Source: Vibrio rumoiensis (GTDB lineage: Bacteria > Pseudomonadota > Gammaproteobacteria > Enterobacterales > Vibrionaceae). From it: 64,000 nucleotides of DNA. Shown piece after piece: positions 27,718 through 43,000 of the stretch. The notes under the pieces are model-generated. The model had not been told where the DNA came from. It made no database searches and saw only the letters and a program-made list of their open reading frames with translations. The DNA is taken from the NCBI RefSeq assembly GCF_002218045.2, contig NZ_AP018686.1, forward strand, positions 248,001 through 312,000. The letters are read 5' to 3'. Each line of letters opens with the position of its first letter. Within the stretch, counting starts at the first letter, position 1. Made by a program: the position numbers and the translations under genes.

Positions 27718-30700
27718 TGCCGTTGAAGTTACAGAAGGTGATTTAGACAGTGGTGGTGGTTACCCAACTGAAAGTATAGCTTCGGTTGTAGTTGAAAAAG
27801 GTACCTATGCTCTTGATCCAAATTCGTTTTATATCCCGGAAGAAAGCGTAGATTCTTTACTTGGTGAATTAAATTCTGAGATCACATCAGGTGGTGAACC
27901 TGTTGTATTTACTTACGATGCGGAAACCAATACTTTCACGGGTATGCAAGATGGTGAACCAGTCGTTTCATTTGATGTTGATTTCGTTGCCCTACCCAAC
28001 GGTGATGTAACCGTTTCTATTACCACAACGGTTAATCAACCTATCGATCATATTTCAGGTGACACCACAGGTATAGTGAGTAATCAAGGGGATGATATTC
28101 ATATTGAATTCCCAGTATCGGGGATGGATATCAATGGTAATGAAATCAAAGAACCGATTAATATCGAAATTGATGTTAATGATGGTGCCAATGAACAATT
28201 TGGTACCGACTCAGGCACCACGATCAATGAAACTGATGACCGTGATTTAATTGTAGATGGCCAAGTACCATTGGATCTTGGTAGTGATGAAATTGCCACT
28301 ATTACGTTTGATCCAAACCAACCCTCATTAGAAGGGTTAACGAGCAATGGTGAACCTACAGAATATACCGTTGATGGTAATGTAGTAATTGTAACAGATA
28401 TTAATGGCGAACCAGTTTTAACTGTTGAGGTTCAGACCGATGGATCTTATACCGTTCAAGCCACTGGTCCACTTGACCAGGATGCAGACGATATAATAAA
28501 TCTAAATTTAGGTATTACTGCAACAGATGATGATGGTGATACTGCTAACGGTACAATTGTTATCAATATTGAAGATGGTGAGAATGCTGCTGATGTTAGT
28601 GACGTTGTCACAATAGCTGAGGGCGATCTGAAAACCCAGCAGCAGGTAACGCATATCCTGTACATGGCACGAGTAGCGTTACCATTACTGCAATAGATGA
28701 TAACTTAAATCCTTCTACATTACGTTTAAGTGAAGAAGGCAAAGCCCAGCTAGTTTCTGGAATGGGTAAAATTACGATCCATAATGGTCAGCCAATTGAA
28801 TTTACCATGACCACCGATGAAAACGGTGTGGTAACCATTTCTGCAGTCGATGGTGATGGAAATCCAGTTTTCGATATCACCATGACGCCAACCATGTCTG
28901 AAAATGGTGATGTGACGGTTGTCACCAATGTCAATCAATATCAACCGCTTGATGAAAAAGAGGGTACTGGAGATACAACCGGTCTTATCACCAATAATGG
29001 TGACACTATTTCGGTTGACCTACCGCTAGAAATTGATGACACCGATGGTGATACTTCAAATGTTGATATCACGGTGAATTTTGTTGATGGTGAAGATCCA
29101 AGTTTTGGTGACAATACCGAGATTGCTGAGATCACTGAAAATGACGGTGAACAAACGGCCAATGGCAGCATTGAATTTGACCAGGGCAGTGATTATGTTG
29201 ACCAAATTGTCTTTGACCCAAGCCAACCGTCTCACTGGCATCACCAGTAATGGTGAAGCGACTCACATTGATACTGCGGCACTGGCAAACGATCCAAGCA
29301 CGTTAACCTTGTTGGATGTTGATAATAACCCCGTGATGAGTGTGACCATCGATGCGGATGGTAATTACACGGTGACGCAATACCAATCGATTGATCAAGA
29401 TGACAGTGACATCACCAATATTGCGTTGAATGTTTCTGGTACGGATGACGATGATGATACCGCGAATGGTACCATCAATATCGTGATTAATGACGGCGCG
29501 AATGCTACGGATGTGAGCGATACGATTGAGGTCATCGAAGGTGATGTTGATACTGGTGCCGTGGATGCGGATGGAAACCCTGTCCAAACCTACCCAGTCG
29601 AAGGCCATGGCTCAATCACGATCGCATCGCCAAGTGATAACTTGGTCGCAAGCTCACTGCGTTTAAGCGAAGCGGGTAAAGCCGCTCTACAAAATGAGAT
29701 GTCAGAAGTCACCATCAACGGTGGCGATCCAGTTGAGTTCAGCATGACGACCGATGACAATGGTGTGATCACCATCACCGGTGTGGATGGCGAGGGCAAC
29801 CCAGTTCTTGACATCACCATGACCCCGACCATGTCTGAAAATGGTGATGTGACGGTTGTCACCGATGTCAATCAATATCAACCGCTTGATGAAAAAGAGG
29901 GTACTGGAGATACAACCGGTCTTATCACCAATAATGGTGACACCATTTCGGTTGACCTACCGCTAGAAATTGATGACACCGATGGTGATACTTCAAATGT
30001 TGATATCACGGTGAATTTTGTTGATGGTGAAGATCCAAGTTTTGGTGACAATACCGAGATTGCTGAGATCACTGAAAATGACGGTGAACAAACGGCCAAT
30101 GGCAGCATTGAATTTGACCAGGGCAGTGATTACGTTGACCAAATTGTCTTTGACCCAAGCCAACCGTCTCTCACTGGCATCACCAGTAATGGTGAAGCGA
30201 CTCACATTGATACTGCGGCACTGGCAAACGATCCAAGCACGTTAACCTTGTTGGATGTTGATAATAACCCTGTGATGAGCGTGACCATCGATGCGGATGG
30301 TAATTACACGGTGACGCAATACCAACCGATTGATCAAGATGACAGCGACATCACCAACATTGCGTTGAATGTTTCTGGTACGGATGACGATGATGATACC
30401 GCGAATGGTACCATCAATATCGTGATTAATGACGGCGCGAATGCTGCGGATGTGAGCGATACGATTGAGGTCATCGAAGGTGATGTTGATACTGGTGCCG
30501 TGGATGCGGATGGAAACCCTGTCCAAACCTACCCAGTCGAAGGCCATGGCTCAATCACGATCGCATCGCCAAGTGATAACTTGGTCGCAAGCTCACTGCG
30601 TTTAAGCGAAGCGGGTAAAGCCGCTCTACAAAATGAGATGTCAGAAGTCACCATCAACGGTGGCGATCCAGTTGAGTTCAGCATGACGACCGATGACAAT

Positions 30701-33700
30701 GGTGTGATCACCATCACCGGTGTGGATGGCGAGGGCAACCCAGTTCTTGACATCACCATGACCCCGACCATGTCTGAAAATGGTGATGTGACGGTTGTCA
30801 CTGATGTCAATCAATATCAACCGCTTGATGAAAAAGAGGGTACTGGAGATACAACCGGTCTTATCACCAATAATGGTGACACCATTTCGGTTGACCTACC
30901 GCTAGAAATTGATGACACCGATGGTGATACTTCAAATGTTGATATCACGGTGAATTTTGTTGATGGTGAAGATCCAAGTTTTGGTGACAATACCGAGATT
31001 GCTGAGATCACTGAAAATGACGGTGAACAAACGGCCAATGGCAGCATTGAATTTGACCAGGGCAGTGATTACGTTGACCAAATTGTCTTTGACCCAAATC
31101 AACGTCGTTCACTGGCATCACCAGTAATGGTGATGCGACCAGCTACAGTGTTGATGACAACACATTAAGTCTAGTGGATGCCGATGGCAATCCCGTGATG
31201 GATGTAACCATTGACGCGCAAGGCAACTACACGGTTACGCAATACCAACCTATCGATCAAGATGACAGTGACATCACCAATATTGCGTTGAATGTTTCTG
31301 GTACGGATGACGATGATGATACCGCGAATGGTACCATCAATATCGTGATTAATGACGGCGCGAATGCTGCGGATGTGAGCGATACGATTGAGGTCATCGA
31401 AGGTGATGTTGATACTGGTGCCGTGAATGCGGATGGCAACCCTGTCCAAACCTACCCTGTAGAAGGCCATGGCTCAATCACGATCGCATCGCCGTGATAA
31501 CTTGGTCGCAAGCTCACTGCGTTTAAGCGAAGCGGGTAAAGCCGCTCTACAAAATGAGATGTCAGAAGTCACCATCAACGGTGGCGATCCAGTTGAGTTC
31601 AGCATGACGACCGATGACAATGGTGTGATCACCATCACCGGTGTGGATGGCGAGGGCAACCCAGTTCTTGACATCACCATGACCCCGACCATGTCTGAAA
31701 ATGGTGATGTGACGGTTGTTACAGACGTCAATCAATACCAACCATTAGATGATAACAATGGCACGGGCGATGACACAGGCGATATGATGGGGTTAATCAC
31801 GAATAATGGTGACACTCTTTCGGTTGACCTGCCGCTAGAAATTGATGACACCGATGGTGACACGTCAAGTGTCGACATCACGGTGAATTTTAAAGATGGT
31901 GAAGATCCAAGTTTTGGCACCGATAACGGCGTGATTATAACTGAAAGTGATGACACGCAAAGTGCCACCGGCTCAATCGAATTTGACCAGGGCAGTGATT
32001 ATGTTGACCAAATTGTCTTTGACCCAAGTCAACCGTCTCTCAATGGCATCACCAGTAATGGTGATGCGACTCACATTGATACCGTGGCACTGGCAAACGA
32101 TCCAAGCACGTTAACCTTGTTGGATGTTGATAATAACCCTGTGATGAGCGTGACCATCGATGCGGATGGTAATTACACGGTGACGCAATACCAACCGATT
32201 GATCAAGATGACAGCGACATCACCAACATTGCGTTGAATGTTTCTGGTACGGATGACGATGATGATACCGCGAATGGTACCATCAATATCGTGATTAATG
32301 ACGGCGCGAATGCTGCGGATGTGAGCGATACGATTGAGGTCATCGAAGGTGATGTTGATACTGGTGCCGTGGATGCGGATGGCAAACCTGTCCAAACCTA
32401 CCCAGTCGAAGGCCATGGCTCAATCACGATCGCATCGCCCGATAACTTGGTCGTAAGCTCACTGCGTTTAAGCGAAGCGGGTAAAGCTGCCCTACAAAAT
32501 GAGATGTCAGAAGTCACCATCAACGGTGGCGATCCAGTTGAGTTCAGCATGACGACCGATGACAATGGTGTGATCACCATCACCGGTGTGGATGGCGAGG
32601 GCAACCCAGTTCTTGACATCACCATGACCCCGACCATGTCTGAAAATGGTGATGTGACGGTTGTTACAGACGTCAATCAATACCAACCATTAGATGATAA
32701 CAATGGCACGGGCGATGACACAGGCGATATGATGGGGTTAATCACGAATAATGGTGACACTCTTTCGGTTGACCTGCCGCTAGAAATTGATGACACCGAT
32801 GGTGACACGTCAAGTGTCGACATCACGGTGAATTTTAAAGATGGTGAAGATCCAAGTTTTGGCACCGATAACGGCGTGATTATAACTGAAAGTGATGACA
32901 CGCAAAGTGCCACCGGCTCAATCGAATTTGACCAGGGCAGTGATTATGTTGACCAAATTGTCTTTGACCCAAGTCAACCGTCTCTCAATGGCATCACCAG
33001 TAATGGTGATGCGACTCACATTGATACCGTGGCACTGGCAAACGATCCAAGCACGTTAACCTTGTTGGATGTTGATAATAACCCTGTGATGAGCGTGACC
33101 ATCGATGTGGATGGTAATTACACGGTGACGCAATACCAACCAATCGATCAAGATGACAGCGAGATCACCAAAATCGCCCTAAATGTCTCGGGTACGGATG
33201 ACGATGGTGATACCGCGAACGGTACCATCAATATCGTGATTAATGACGGCGCGAATGCTGAAGATGTAAGCGATGAAGTTACCATTGAGGAAGGTGATCT
33301 TGAAAACCCAGCTTCAGGTAATGAATACCCAGTGCATGGTGAGTCTTCTAAGTTAATTCCAACGCCAAGTGATGATCTTGACCCAAGTACTTTACAGCTT
33401 ACTGATGAGGCAAAAGCCACGTTGTTTGGTGATGGTACCGATCAAAATCCGGGGGTGAATTATCCGAAATTACCTCAGGCGGCCAGCCCGTTGATTTTGT
33501 TTCTGTTGAAAATCCGGATGGCAGCTTTAGCATCGTGGGGACGGTTGATGGTGTAGAGGCCATCACGATAAGTTTTGAAGTGGTACAAGGTGAGGATGGC
33601 GAGTTCTACATCAACACCACTGTCGACCAAGCTTTACCACTGGATAATATCAATAAAGATGGCGATACCTCTGGTTATATCACCAATGATGATGATGTGA

Positions 33701-36700
33701 TTTCGGTTGATCTTCCATTGGAAATCTCCGACACCGATGGTGATACTTCTAATATCGATATCACCGTTAACCTAAAAGATGGTCAAGATCCGTCTTTTGG
33801 TGACAATACCGACATAGCTGAAATCAATGAAACGGACGATATACAAACGGCGAAGGGCAGTATTGAGTTTGATGAAGGAAGTGATCAGGTTGATGAAATT
33901 GTCTTTGACCCAAATCAACCGTCTCACTGGCATCACCAGTAATGGTGAAGCGACTCACATTGATACTGCGGCACTGGCAAACGATCCAAGCACGTTAACC
34001 TTGTTGGATGTTGATAATAACCCTGTGATGAGCGTGACCATCGATGCGGATGGTAATTACACGGTGACGCAATACCAACCGATTGATCAAGATGACAGCG
34101 ACATCACCAACATTGCGTTGAATGTTTCTGGTACGGATGACGATGGTGATACCGCGAATGGTACCATCAATATCGTGATTAATGACGGCGGGAATGCTGA
34201 AGATGTAAGCGATGAAGTTACCATTGAAGAAGGTGATCTTGAAAACCCAGCTTCAGGTAATGAATACCCAGTGCATGGTGAGTCTTCTAAGTTAATTCCA
34301 ACGCCAAGTGATGATCTTGACCCAAGTACTTTACAGCTTACTGATGAGGCAAAAGCCACGTTGTTTGGTGATGGTACCGATCAAAATCCGGGTGAATTAT
34401 CCGAAATTACCTCAGGCGGCCAGCCCGTTGATTTTGTTTCTGTTGAAAATCCGGATGGCAGCTTTAGCATCGTGGGGACGGTTGATGGTGTAGAGGCCAT
34501 CACGATAAGTTTTGAAGTGGTACAAGGTGAGGATGGCGAGTTCTACATCAACACCACTGTCGACCAAGCTTTACCACTGGATAATATCAATAAAGATGGC
34601 GATACCTCTGGTTATATCACCAATGATGATGATGTGATTTCGGTTGATCTTCCATTGGAAATCTCCGACACCGATGGTGATACTTCTAATATCGATATCA
34701 CCGTTAACCTAAAAGATGGTCAAGATCCGTCTTTTTGGTGACAATACCGACATAGCTGAAATCAATGAAACGGACGATATACAAACGGCCAATGGCAGCA
34801 TTGAATTTGACCAGGGCAGTGATTACGTTGACCAAATTGTCTTTGACCCAAATCAACCGTCTTCACTGGCATCACCAGTAATGGTGAAGCGACTCACATT
34901 GATACTGCGGCACTGGCAAACGATCCAAGCACGTTAACCTTGTTGGATGTTGATAATAACCCTGTGATGAGCGTGACCATCGATGCGGATGGTAATTACA
35001 CGGTGACGCAATACCAACCGATTGATCAAGATGACAGCGACATCACCAACATTGCGTTGAATGTTTCTGGTACGGATGACGATGGTGATACCGCGAATGG
35101 TACCATCAATATCGTGATTAATGACGGCGGGAATGCTGAAGATGTAAGCGATGAAGTTACCATTGAAGAAGGTGATCTTGAAAACCCAGCTTCAGGTAAT
35201 GAATACCCAGTGCATGGTGAGTCTTCTAAGTTAATTCCAACGCCAAGTGATGATCTTGACCCAAGTACTTTACAGCTTACTGATGAGGCAAAAGCCACGT
35301 TGTTTGGTGATGGTACCGATCAAAATCCGGGTGAATTATCCGAAATTACCTCAGGCGGCCAGCCCGTTGATTTTGTTTCTGTTGAAAATCCGGATGGCAG
35401 CTTTAGCATCGTGGGGACGGTTGATGGTGTAGAGGCCATCACGATAAGTTTTGAAGTGGTACAAGGTGGGGATGGCGAGTTCTACATCAACACCACTGTC
35501 GACCGCTTTACCATTGGATGATATCAATAAAGATGGCGATACCTCTGGTTATATCACCAATGATGGTGATGTGATTTCGATTGATCTTCCATTGGAAATC
35601 TCCGACACCGATGGTGATACTTCTAATATCGACATCACCGTTAACCTAGAAGATGGCCAAGACCCGTCCTTTAGTGATGACAGTGAAGCCGTTGTTATTA
35701 CCGAAACAGATTTTGACAATGTTGACCCTGAGACCGGAGAAGTAACTCAAACGCCAGGTGAATCAACAGGTAAAATCCCAAGCTTTGATATGGGCTCAGA
35801 TGAAATAGCATCGATGACCTTTGATGACCCTCAAGGTGATGATTCAGGCTTAGGTAATATTACTTACGATGGCGGCAAAGAAACCGACTATGAAGTGGAT
35901 GGTAATACCATTACCGTCACCGGTGAAAATGATGAACCCATTCTAAGTATTACCGTTGATATAGATGGTAATTACACCGTTACGCAATATGAACCTATCG
36001 ATCAAGATGCAGGGGATGTTGACCTTAATCTTAGCGTCACTGCAGTGGATGATGATGGTGATAGCGCTTCGGGCAGCTTTAACATTGTGATTGTCGATCC
36101 AGAGGGAGTCGATGTTACTGATGAGGTCAATATTACCGAAGGTGATCAGGAGAGCTGGACTGAAGGAAACGCTTATCCAGTATCAGGTAGTAGCTCAGTC
36201 GTCATTGATTCCTCTAGTGATGATCTACGCCCTGAGACCTTACATATTGATCCAGAAGTCTCTACAGCTTTGGAAGCCGAACTTGATGGCTTAACCAGTA
36301 ATGGTCAACCGATTGACTTTGAAATCACTACAAATTCAGATGGTACAATTACGATAACGGGTACTTCGGGGGGCTCGGATGTCTTAACGATGAGGATGAC
36401 TTCAACCGTTGATGCAGACGGTAATGCCACCATTACTACCGATGTTGTTCAAAATGGTCCAATTGATCACGAAGATGGAGATGGTGATAGTGAAGGCTAT
36501 GTGACCAACAACGGTGATAGCATCAGTATTGATGTGCCCTTAGTGATTGATGATGCAGACGGCACACCAAATAATGTTGATATCACGGTTAACATTGAAG
36601 ATGGCCAAGATCCGTCGTTTGGTAAGGACACAGGTGCAACACTAGAAGAAGGTACTGATGGAACAGATTCAGCATCGGGAGACATTAATGTTGATACCGG

Positions 36701-37040
36701 CAGTGATGATGTTGTCGATGTACGATTTGGTGCCGACCAATCACAATTAGATGATCTGACTAGTAACGGTCAAGATACCTCTGTTGTAATCAGTGATGAT
36801 GGTCATACATTAACCATTGTTGATGCAGATAATATTCCGGTTATGGAAGTGACTATCGATCAAAATGGTCATTATGAAGTAGAGCAATTCCAGCCGATCG
36901 ATCAAATTAATGAAGATAATGATACTTCAGATATTCCTATCAATGTTGAAGTCGAAGATGCTGACGGAGATGTAGGTAAAGGAACGATCACCATTCATGA
37001 TACCGATGGCGATAACGCACAAGGTGGAGGTGACATTGAT
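27718..37040 (+). repeat. About ten tandem ~940-bp repeats in the adhesin
   Basis: A marker reading roughly VSD-x-IEV-IEGD recurs near 28590, 29510, 30449, 31370, 32316, 33258, 34198, 35137, 36110 and 37035. Spacing is 920-973 bp, mostly 939-946. Each unit carries the blocks YPVxGxSS, a helix near LRLSEAGKAAL, MSENGDVTVVTDVNQYQPLD, LPLEIDDTDGDTSN, FDPSQPSLTGITSNG and GNYTVTQYQPIDQDD. The units near 29510 and 30449 are almost identical in DNA. Those near 31370-32316 share a second variant, and those from 33258 to 35137 a third. The first and the last units are divergent. Confidence 0.88.
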
Positions 37041-40000
37041 GCTGGAATGATCGAAGGTGACCTCACCCAGATTCCGATCCAGGTGATTCAGAAGGTTATC
37101 CGAAAACAGCACAAAGTGGTTCAACTCACGTTGATGCTGATCAGATGACTTAGATCCAAACACGGTACAAGTGATCCTACTGTAATGGATGACTTGATTA
37201 CAGAGCTCAACACTGAAATTACCACAGAAGGTGGCGGTTCAGTTGAGTTCTCATTTGATCCTGAAAACAACACATTAACCGGTGTGGATGCTAATGGTAA
37301 CCCTGTTTTAGATTTCCATCTGATTGCAACACCTACTGAAAATGGTGGTGTTGATATTAGTGTTGATATGACGCAATACCAACCAATCGATCATGTAGAT
37401 GGTGCTGGTGATACTGACGGGTATGTCCATAATGATGGTGACAACATCACCATCAACATCCCAATCCAAATACAAGATACTGACGGCGATTACATGGATG
37501 AGTCCATTGATTTCAACGGCACCATAACGGATGGTAAAGACCTTGAAATCGATAGTGCTGACAACATCAGTGTTAACGAATCTGATATTGATAAAGGTGG
37601 TGATAATCACGCGGGTTCAACACCAGGACAAAGTGGTGAGTCAGCAACCGGCACGATTACTATTGATTCAGGTAGTGATGAAGTGAATCACTATGAAATT
37701 GATGTTAATGCTTTTAATGAGAAAACTCAGATAGTGAAGGCAATAGCAACATAACTTCGGGTGGCACCGACGTTATTTTAGTTGATAACGGTGATGGCAC
37801 ATATTCAGGTGTGCTAGTCGATGATAATGGTAACCCAACGGACGATGATGTCTTCAAAATCAGTTTTGATAACACTAATGGTAGCTATACCTTTGAAGTG
37901 ACAGGCGCGATTGATCAACCACTTGATAATGGCAATGGTGGACAATCGACCAATATCGTTATACCTATCCATGGCGTCGATGATGATGGTGATAGCAGTA
38001 ATACAATTGATGTCAATGTTACTGTTAATGATGATGTACCAACTGCGCAAGATGTGTCTGGTGAAGCGATTGAAGAAGGTTCAGGCCTACAAGATTTAGG
38101 CAATATTATTGCTAATGAAGGCTGATGGTGCCACTGTTACCGGTATTAAAGACAGTAATGGCAATGTTATTGAGCTAAAAGATGGTGATTATGACACCGT
38201 TTATATCGACTCAGATGGAAACATTTCTGATACGGGTGACGCTGCCGAAGCTTATTATGCCGTTCCTGTAACGGATGGTGGTGAAAGTATTGGTACCTTA
38301 TATGTGTCAGAAAATGGTGATATTAAGTTCGAGCCTGTCGATAATTTAGATCATGATGGCAAAGATTACAGTGGTGACTTTGAATTTGTGATCACGGATG
38401 GTGATGGCGACACTGATACCGCTGAAGTGACGGTTAATGTTACTGATGAAGGCCCAAGCTGGGAAATTAATGGTGGTAGCTATAGTGGCCATGAGGAAGA
38501 TGGGCGCACAGATACAACGGGTCTTGATAATCTGGATGGCGTGCCAGATGAGACTCCAAATGGCATTCCGATTGAAATGCAATTGAACGTGGGTGATAGG
38601 GATGAAGGAGAGACCATCATCAACCCTGATAACCCAGAACAGAGTACCGTTGTCATAACACCTCCAGAAGGAGGCGCTCATGGTGAGTTTATGTACGATG
38701 GTGAGCCACTTGAAACTGACGCTGATGGCAATTTCATCATACCAGCAGATGCATTTAGTTTAGTCGATAATGGTGATGGAACTTATAGCTATGAACTGTC
38801 TGGTGTAACGTTTGTACCCGATTCAGATTTCTCAACCGTTGATGGTAACTTAGAATTTGTGTACAAGCGGAAGTTATTGATAACGATTCAGAACAATCCG
38901 GTCAGACAATCAATGGCAACTTCAACATCACGGTTGAAGGTGTTGCCGATACACCAACATGGGATATGGATAACACTGATCTCATTATGAGACCGGTGAA
39001 GACAGTGACAATGTAAAACTGAATATAGATGTTGATCTGAATGATAATGATGGTTCAGAAACCCTAGAATACCACCTTGAAATAAAAGAAGGTGAAGGGA
39101 CATTTATGTTGATGGAGTAAAATAGAGCCGGATGAAAATGGTGTATATACCATTTCAGCTGATGATATCGATAAAGTGGAAGTTGACCCTGCGGATGACT
39201 GGTCAGGTGAAATGCAAATCGATGCTTGGGGAACCAGTACCGAAAGTGGCGATACGGTTGATGGCAAAGAAACAGCCGAATCTGATCACCAAACGATTGT
39301 CATCGATGTGACTCCAGATGCTGATGAAGTCAGCTTGAGTACGAATAACAACATCAAAGTCGATGAAGATACTGCTATTCAGTTATCGGATGTGATTACC
39401 AAGGCGCATACTTCGGTCGATGACGATGGTTCAGAAAGTTACTTTGTGCGTATTTCAGGTTTACCAGAAGGCGCGACAGTATGGGGCGTAGATGATGAAG
39501 GGAACCCTGTAGAACTAGAGCCAAATGCAGACGGTTTCTATGTGATTTCTTTCGATGATATTGATGATACTGTCATCATGCCACCGCCACAAAGTAATGA
39601 CGATTTTACTTTTACCGTTGATGGAATGTCGGTTGATAACGCCGATCTGAGTGATACGGATCTGAATGATGAAGATACTTGGGCTGGCCAAGATAGCACT
39701 GAAATCAATGTCGATATGCACGGTGTTGTTGATGACCCATCCATTATTGCCAATGGTGATTGGGAGGTTTCTGATGATGGTAAAACGATCTCAACCACAG
39801 TGGATGAAGATGGTACAGCTACGATAGATTTCGGCTTTATTTCTGGTGAGTACACAAACACCGATGGGCATGGCGCAGTATCGGAAGATACAGATTCATC
39901 TGAAAAAATCACTTTCACAACATTACAAGACATCCCAGAAGGGGTGTATTTTAGCGATGCTGATGGTAATCCATTAGAACCGACACTCGTTTCAACCAAT

Positions 40001-43000
40001 CCAGATTTATACCAATTTGATGTTGATTCATTGAACGGTATTCAAATTCATACCGATAGCAATAGCGCGGATGATATTGATATTCCAGTACGTATTGTGG
40101 TGACGGAAGATGACGGTGCTTCGAAAGAATTTGAATATGATATCCATATTAATGTTAATCCTGTCGTTGATGGCGTCGGTAGAGATGAGAATGGTGACCT
40201 AGAGGAATACAACACCACATCAACGGGTAATGAAGATGAGTTAGTTAAACTGAATTGGGATCCTACTGCGCAGTTTGTCGATAATGACGGCAGCGAAAAA
40301 GTGGTTGGATTAACCATTAATGGGTTTGAGAATTATCCTGATGGTTATGCAATCGTTATTGGTGATGAAGTACTCACCCCTGATGAAAACGGTTCAATTA
40401 CCTTAACACCAGAACAATTAGCAGAAGCCCAAGAAAGCGGCTTGTATCTTAGCATGCCAGAAGATGCAGATAGTGATTTGCATTTAACCACGGATGTCAC
40501 GATTCGAGATTCAGATACTGAAAATCCAGATGATAACTATGATGAAACCACAATCCATGGCAATTTAGATGTGGATGTTACCTCGGTCGTCGAAGAAGAC
40601 GGTGATGGTGTGAATGATGGTGGTAAGTTGGTTATCGATGATGCTGACGGTAATGCGATTACAGATACCGATGGTGACGGAATTCAGGATGTATATGAAG
40701 ACCAAGACCCTAATGATGAGTGGTCAAATGAAATTCACTTGTCAGTTAACGATGTAGTTAATGGTAGCTCAGGTGGTAACAGCTTAGATTGGGTCAATGA
40801 TGACACTTCAAGTGATGAAGTAATCAATAAAGTGATCATTACCTTCCCAGATGATTTGCCCGATGGTTTCCAGGTTGAAGGTGCGGTAAATAACGGCAAT
40901 GGTTCGTTTACGATTACTGAAGATCAACTCGATGATATCGTGATTAAAGCGCCTCGTGGGTTTGATGGGGATGTGACTATACACGTCAGTGTTACCGTAC
41001 AAGACCAGGGTGATGATGCTAACTCGGAAAGTGAGACAATAATCAAAGAAACCGATATTACTCTTCACTTTACTGATGAACATGATGGCGGTGGCGGTAC
41101 TTATACTCCACCAGCTGCCGGCGATATTGATGATGATGCGACTCAAGATCAACAAGTCGATGCTTCAGAAGATCAAGAAGGTGGCGTCAATATAGGTGAG
41201 TTAATTTCTGATGGTTTGGTGATTAGCACTGATGATACTGATGGTGATGGCGTCTCTGATCTGGATAACGATACCACTTCGATCATTATTAATGCCGATG
41301 ATTTGCCTCCAGGTGCCACGATTGGTGGTATGGAGTACAACGAGCAAACGGGTGAGTATGTCATTAGTGTCACCCCGAATGCTGATGGTTCAATAACGTT
41401 ACCACCAGATGTGATTCTATACTTACCACCAGATTATGCTGGTGATATCGATATTCCCGTTAAAGTTGTGGAAACTGATAACGAGAGTGGCCAGTCTAAT
41501 GAAGGCTCAATGAATATCACGGTTAATGTTGACCCTGTTGCAGATGCTCCAGACGTCACCATCACTGGCGGTGGCGATGAAGATAGCCTAATTGAGTTAG
41601 ATTTAAGTACGGTTATTGGCGACCAAAATAACGGTGGTAAAGATAATGGCGGCGATGAAGAAATTACCGATGTGACAATTAAATTAGTTGATCCATCACA
41701 AGGTGAATTTGTCGACGCAAACGGTGATGTGATTCAACCTGATGCCAATGGTGAAATTCATGTTGACCCGAATGACCCAATTTATTTCCAACCTGCTCCA
41801 GATTTCAGCGGCACTGTTGATGTTACCGTGACAACGGATGTGACTGATACGGCAATGGTTGATGGTGAGGAAGTCAGTAATAGTGGTTCGTTTGAGCAGA
41901 ATGTAAGCTTTGATGTTAATGCCGTAAATGATGATATTGAAATCAATGGTGAAGTCGCTACCGATGATAATCCTGTTCAAGTTACAGGTGACGAAGGGAC
42001 ATCGATTTCATTTGGTGATTTTAACGGTAATGTGACTGATATGGATGGCTCGGAAGAGATTGTTTCTGTCAGTATTACCGGCGTGCCAGATGGCTTCGTC
42101 ATTGAAGGCGCTAATAATATGGGGGGTGGCGTTTGGTCTATCCCTGATGTAATTAGTGATGATGGCCAAAGTTTTGATTTATCAGGTTTGAGTATTCTGC
42201 CACCAAATGATTTTAGTGGTGATATTGACCTGACACTTAAAGTCTACACAACAGATGATAATGGTGATCCTGTTGAGAAAGACGTACCTGTTAATATCCA
42301 TGTTGATGCAAAAGCAGATGCAGTGAATACCGATGTGGATGCTTCTGTTTCTGGTGATGAAGATGTGGCGAATGGCATAACGATCAATATTAATGCACAT
42401 GCCGTTGATGATGAAAATAGCGTAACGGATCCTGCAAGTAATGTTCAGGAAGATGCACCAGAGCAAGTTCAAGTGACCATTTCTAATGTGCCTGATGGTG
42501 CGACTTTTGATTCCCAGAAGGCTCAGATGGTGAAATTATTCAAAATCCAGATGGTACGGTAACGATCGTTTCAGATGGTTCGGATCTGGATAGCATCATC
42601 TTTTACCCACCAGAAGATGGTAACTCTGACAACATGACTGTGGCTGGCGAAGATTGGGACGGAACCCTTGATCTTGCTATCCAAGGTAATGATAACGGTG
42701 ATACCTCTGGCCCTGTCGAAAACGTCACAGTTGATATTGATGTGAAGGCAGAAAATGATGCAGCGGTGAATACAGTACCTGACTCCGTTCCAGCGTCTGC
42801 TGATGGTGTCACTACGATCACAGGTTTACAAATTAGTGATGTGGACGCCTCGGAAGGTAAGGGTGACTTTACTGTTGAGTTACATGCTGGAAATGGCAGT
42901 TTATCTTTACCAGAAGGTACGGACACATCAGGTCTAACTATTACTGAAAGTGGTGATGGTACTTACACTATCGAAGGTTCATTAGATGATATCAATGCCG

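Noticed and set aside
27718..37040. Regular repeats considered as a CRISPR array or other satellite
   Set aside because: The period is ~940 bp, the units are coding, and there are no short repeat-spacer pairs.
27194..42472. Many long minus-strand open frames across the adhesin (for example 29590-29871, 30242-30547, 39538-39999)
   Set aside because: They are shadows of the repetitive Asp/Thr/Gly-rich plus-strand coding sequence. They recur once per repeat unit and have no start context or family resemblance.
28640..42540. Programmed frameshifting as an explanation for the adhesin frame breaks
   Set aside because: The breaks are at different sequences, include two-base changes, and sister repeats are intact, so a programmed mechanism is unlikely.
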